From Megalobrama amblycephala (Eukaryota; Chordata; Actinopteri; Cypriniformes; Xenocyprididae), in NCBI RefSeq assembly GCF_018812025.1, contig NC_063058.1:19180797-19244796 (forward strand): DNA of 64,000 nt. The letters are read 5' to 3'. Shown piece after piece: positions 61,500 through 64,000 of the stretch. Position 1 is the stretch's first letter. Every line of letters begins with the position of its first letter. Under the pieces are notes generated by a model. It ran no database searches. It was not told where the DNA came from and saw nothing but the letters and a program-made list of their open reading frames with translations. Position numbers and translations under genes: made by a program.

Positions 61500-62702
61500 G
61501 TAGGACATTTACTTCACTTTTTCTTCTTTATGCAACTTTTTTCTTTGGCCAGTCACTTTAATAATAATAAAAAAGCATTAATATGAATCAACTGCACGCA
61601 GCTTTTCATACGTAATTAATTTAGTAATGTCATTTATTAACAATCATTTGTATTATAATTATATAAATATCTTTAATATTCAGAAACATCTTCAAAGAGC
61701 ATTACAGTTTATACATAAAATATCCCAATGGATTGGCGTTGTAACTCAACAGAAAGTTTGGCTTCATGACAGAGGCGATGAGTCACTGGTCAGTTTGTCA
61801 TGGTGGCAGCTGTCTTTCATATCCTTGAAGAATTATCTGTTATTTTACTTGCAAAACCTTAAAGTCACGCTTAAACGCACATGCATTCAGTCTCACCTTG
61901 TCTCTAGCATATGATACTGATGTGCTGGTGTCCCTACCAGGCTTCCTTAGGTGTTTTGGAGCAGCAGATGGTTTCTAAGCTGGTTCTACCAGTGGTCAAA
62001 CTGTTACTGGTAGAGAATGGTAGCTGGTCAACCAACAGGGTGGAAACAATTATCACTGGAGCAGCTGTCTCCGCAATGTGAAATGTTGGGACTGTGGCAC
62101 AAGTTTGTGAAATCCGTGCATGCAATAATAGCGTGGTGCTCTTATTTGGACGGGCATGTTGCTGTGGTAACTCCCATGCGGTGACGAGCTGTCAAAGTAA
62201 GGTCTTTTTTTATAGAGGAAATATTAACAGTTTCCTGTTTTTGAGCTGCACACCTAACATTCTTAGTGAAAATTTTCCTGGGCGTGGGGGGATGCCTTGC
62301 ATAGCAACTCTCCCAGAAAGAAAAGTCGATGGGTCACCTGATGATACAGGAATACACTCAGCTTTCAAAAATGACCCCCCTGCATCCATCTCCACCCTTT
62401 TGCAATATTTTTTCACATGTCTTTTTCCATCCCACCACAACATGACACTGAGTCACATCCCCGAGGACACATGCAGTTGAATGCCTCTTATGATTTGACT
62501 GAAAATTGAATCCAGAGAACACAAAAAGCAAGTTTTTTGTTTATAATTTGCTCAGAATTATGGAATTGATGTCACAAGGACTCATTTTGTGCACACAGTC
62601 CTTTTATTTTGTCCTTAAAAGGGGTTGAGCACTCGCAGTGGTCTTGCGTAGGAGAGCGTAGCAGGGAATTCCCATCTCCATTTTCACAAATTCGCTGTAC
62701 AC

Positions 62703-62723
62703 GCACACACACACACACACACA
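62703..62723. repeat. (AC)n microsatellite
   Basis: About ten AC units inside cav1 intron 2. Confidence 0.9.
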
Positions 62724-63545
62724 TGGGGCGTTCCTCTGGACCAAGATTCACTCGTGGTCCAAGTGCACTCCCACAGACATCCACATCAAAGATCCTTGTG
62801 TGCAGAAACACATGCGTAGCTTTCCCTTGGAACAGAATATTTTCCTCTCGTAAAAGTGCATTCTTTTAATAGCACACTGGAGCAGGATTCCACGTGGGAA
62901 TCTGGCCAGAGCACAGTCTAGGGCCGGGCCACACGAAGACCTCCGTGTAGTCATCACGAATACGTGTGGTTACACTAGTAGTGTTTGCAGAAGTGCTTCC
63001 ATAGCTAATACAGTAACAAGGATTTGGTGGGTTTGTTCGTCACTGCACATGAATTTGCTATTTGAAATGAGTCACGGGCTGTTGCCATGGTGATCGAGGA
63101 TTTAGAATAATAAACAATGTAGCTATAATTGTTTTTAATTTAAACCATTGTGGATTCTCAACAATGCCATCCATTGTTTTTGCGCAGCTTTGGTCTGTCC
63201 AAGTTCAATATTTTGATGTATACTGTGTATGGAGGAGTACTTACATTTATTTATGAGCATGAATTCAATCAATTTAAATATGTCATTAAGTTGTATGTAA
63301 ATATTTAATTGCATATTTAAATATGTAATTAACTATGTTTATTCATCAGTTTGAAATATTATTTATTTATTATTTTTTTTTTTATATTTTACTTTATTAT
63401 TGTTAAAAATAACAATTTATTAAATCCATTTACGAAATCTATTTAACAGGAATAATTAAATCAATTTATTATTTATTTATTTGAAAGCCTATTTATTTGT
63501 CAGTTTGAAAAGTTATTATTTTATTTCTATATTATTATAAATATG

Positions 63546-63549
<4 letters not shown>

Positions 63550-63615
<66 letters not shown>

Positions 63616-63757
63616 TTTTTTGAATATAGCTCATTTTTTAAATAAACATTAATTAAACATTAATTTAAAACAACATTAATTAAATAAACAGTGACTTATT
63701 TATATACATTTTTACTTTGTTTTGTTTTATTGTTAAATTTCATTTGTCAGTTTGAAA

Positions 63758-63829
<72 letters not shown>
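63550..63829. repeat. Two (TA)n tracts in AT-rich DNA
   Basis: TA tracts at 63550-63610 and about 63763-63829, with similar sequence before and after them ('gtcagtttgaaaag' before each; 'ttttaaacattaa' after), which suggests a roughly 210-bp duplication. Confidence 0.85.
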
Positions 63830-63831
<2 letters not shown>

Positions 63832-64000
63832 GTATAGCTACATTTTTAAACATTAAATAAACAGTTAATTAAATAAACAGACTTATTTATTTACATTTAC
63901 ATTTTGTTTCATTTTGTTTTATTGTTAAATATTATTATTATTATTAAATAAACTGTTAACATTATCATTCATTTTATATCATTAAATAAACTGTTTTAAA

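Larger units (their letters stand above)
61500..64000 (+). other. cav1: cav1 intron 2, incomplete
   Basis: The start of the large second intron. No exon 3 (FEDVIAEP-type signature) was found before the window ends. It holds an AC microsatellite (62703-62723) and two TA tracts, the distal 750 bp being almost pure A/T. Confidence 0.85.

Noticed and set aside
61500..64000. Search for cav1 exon 3
   Set aside because: No FEDVIAEP-like signature or hydrophobic hairpin coding sequence is present in any frame; the exon must lie beyond the window.

Overview
This looks like a window of teleost fish genome, most likely a cyprinid. Three genes with GT-AG introns give it away: tes (testin), cav2 (caveolin-2) and the first two coding exons of cav1 (caveolin-1), all on the + strand. 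This is the conserved vertebrate tes-cav2-cav1 order. The DNA between them is packed with fish-type DNA transposons, foldback MITEs and simple repeats. The caveolin-1 N-terminus is very close to what I recall of the zebrafish protein, which is the main reason for saying cyprinid rather than just teleost.

Layout. 1-2820 is the upstream region of tes, with repeats and two inverted CCAAT boxes. 2821-18255 is tes: seven coding exons with phases that fit perfectly, 549 codons, encoding a Cys-rich N-terminus, PET domain and three LIM domains. Its introns carry a hAT-type palindromic element, TTAA-flanked foldback elements, a roughly 200-bp tandem array and long AT tracts. 18256-54616 is about 36 kb with no gene I can support. 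It holds a multi-layer transposon nest (19588-22640), a GGTTGCTAGGG minisatellite (24369-25371), a second nest (37929-40335), a dead Tc1 element (43108-44656), a truncated Tc1-like relic (47623-48576), a tRNA-derived SINE (36296-36488) and many MITE copies. 54617-58468 is cav2, three exons and 162 codons, with the same minisatellite family inverted in intron 2. 60655-64000 is the start of cav1 (exons 1 and 2); exon 3 lies beyond the window.

How the genes relate: the caveolins are membrane-hairpin scaffold proteins that form hetero-oligomers in caveolae, and their adjacency reflects an old tandem duplication. Testin is a LIM/PET adaptor at focal adhesions and actin, linked to them by synteny and not by an operon-like relation.

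I found no new host gene system. The most interesting material is the mobile DNA. Repeated host sequence supplies built-in empty sites that prove the target duplications of several insertions. One TTAA-flanked foldback carries a fragment that reads like the start of a THAP DNA-binding domain. The tes gene also has an expanded repeat-bearing linker and a (TG)11 tract against one splice acceptor.
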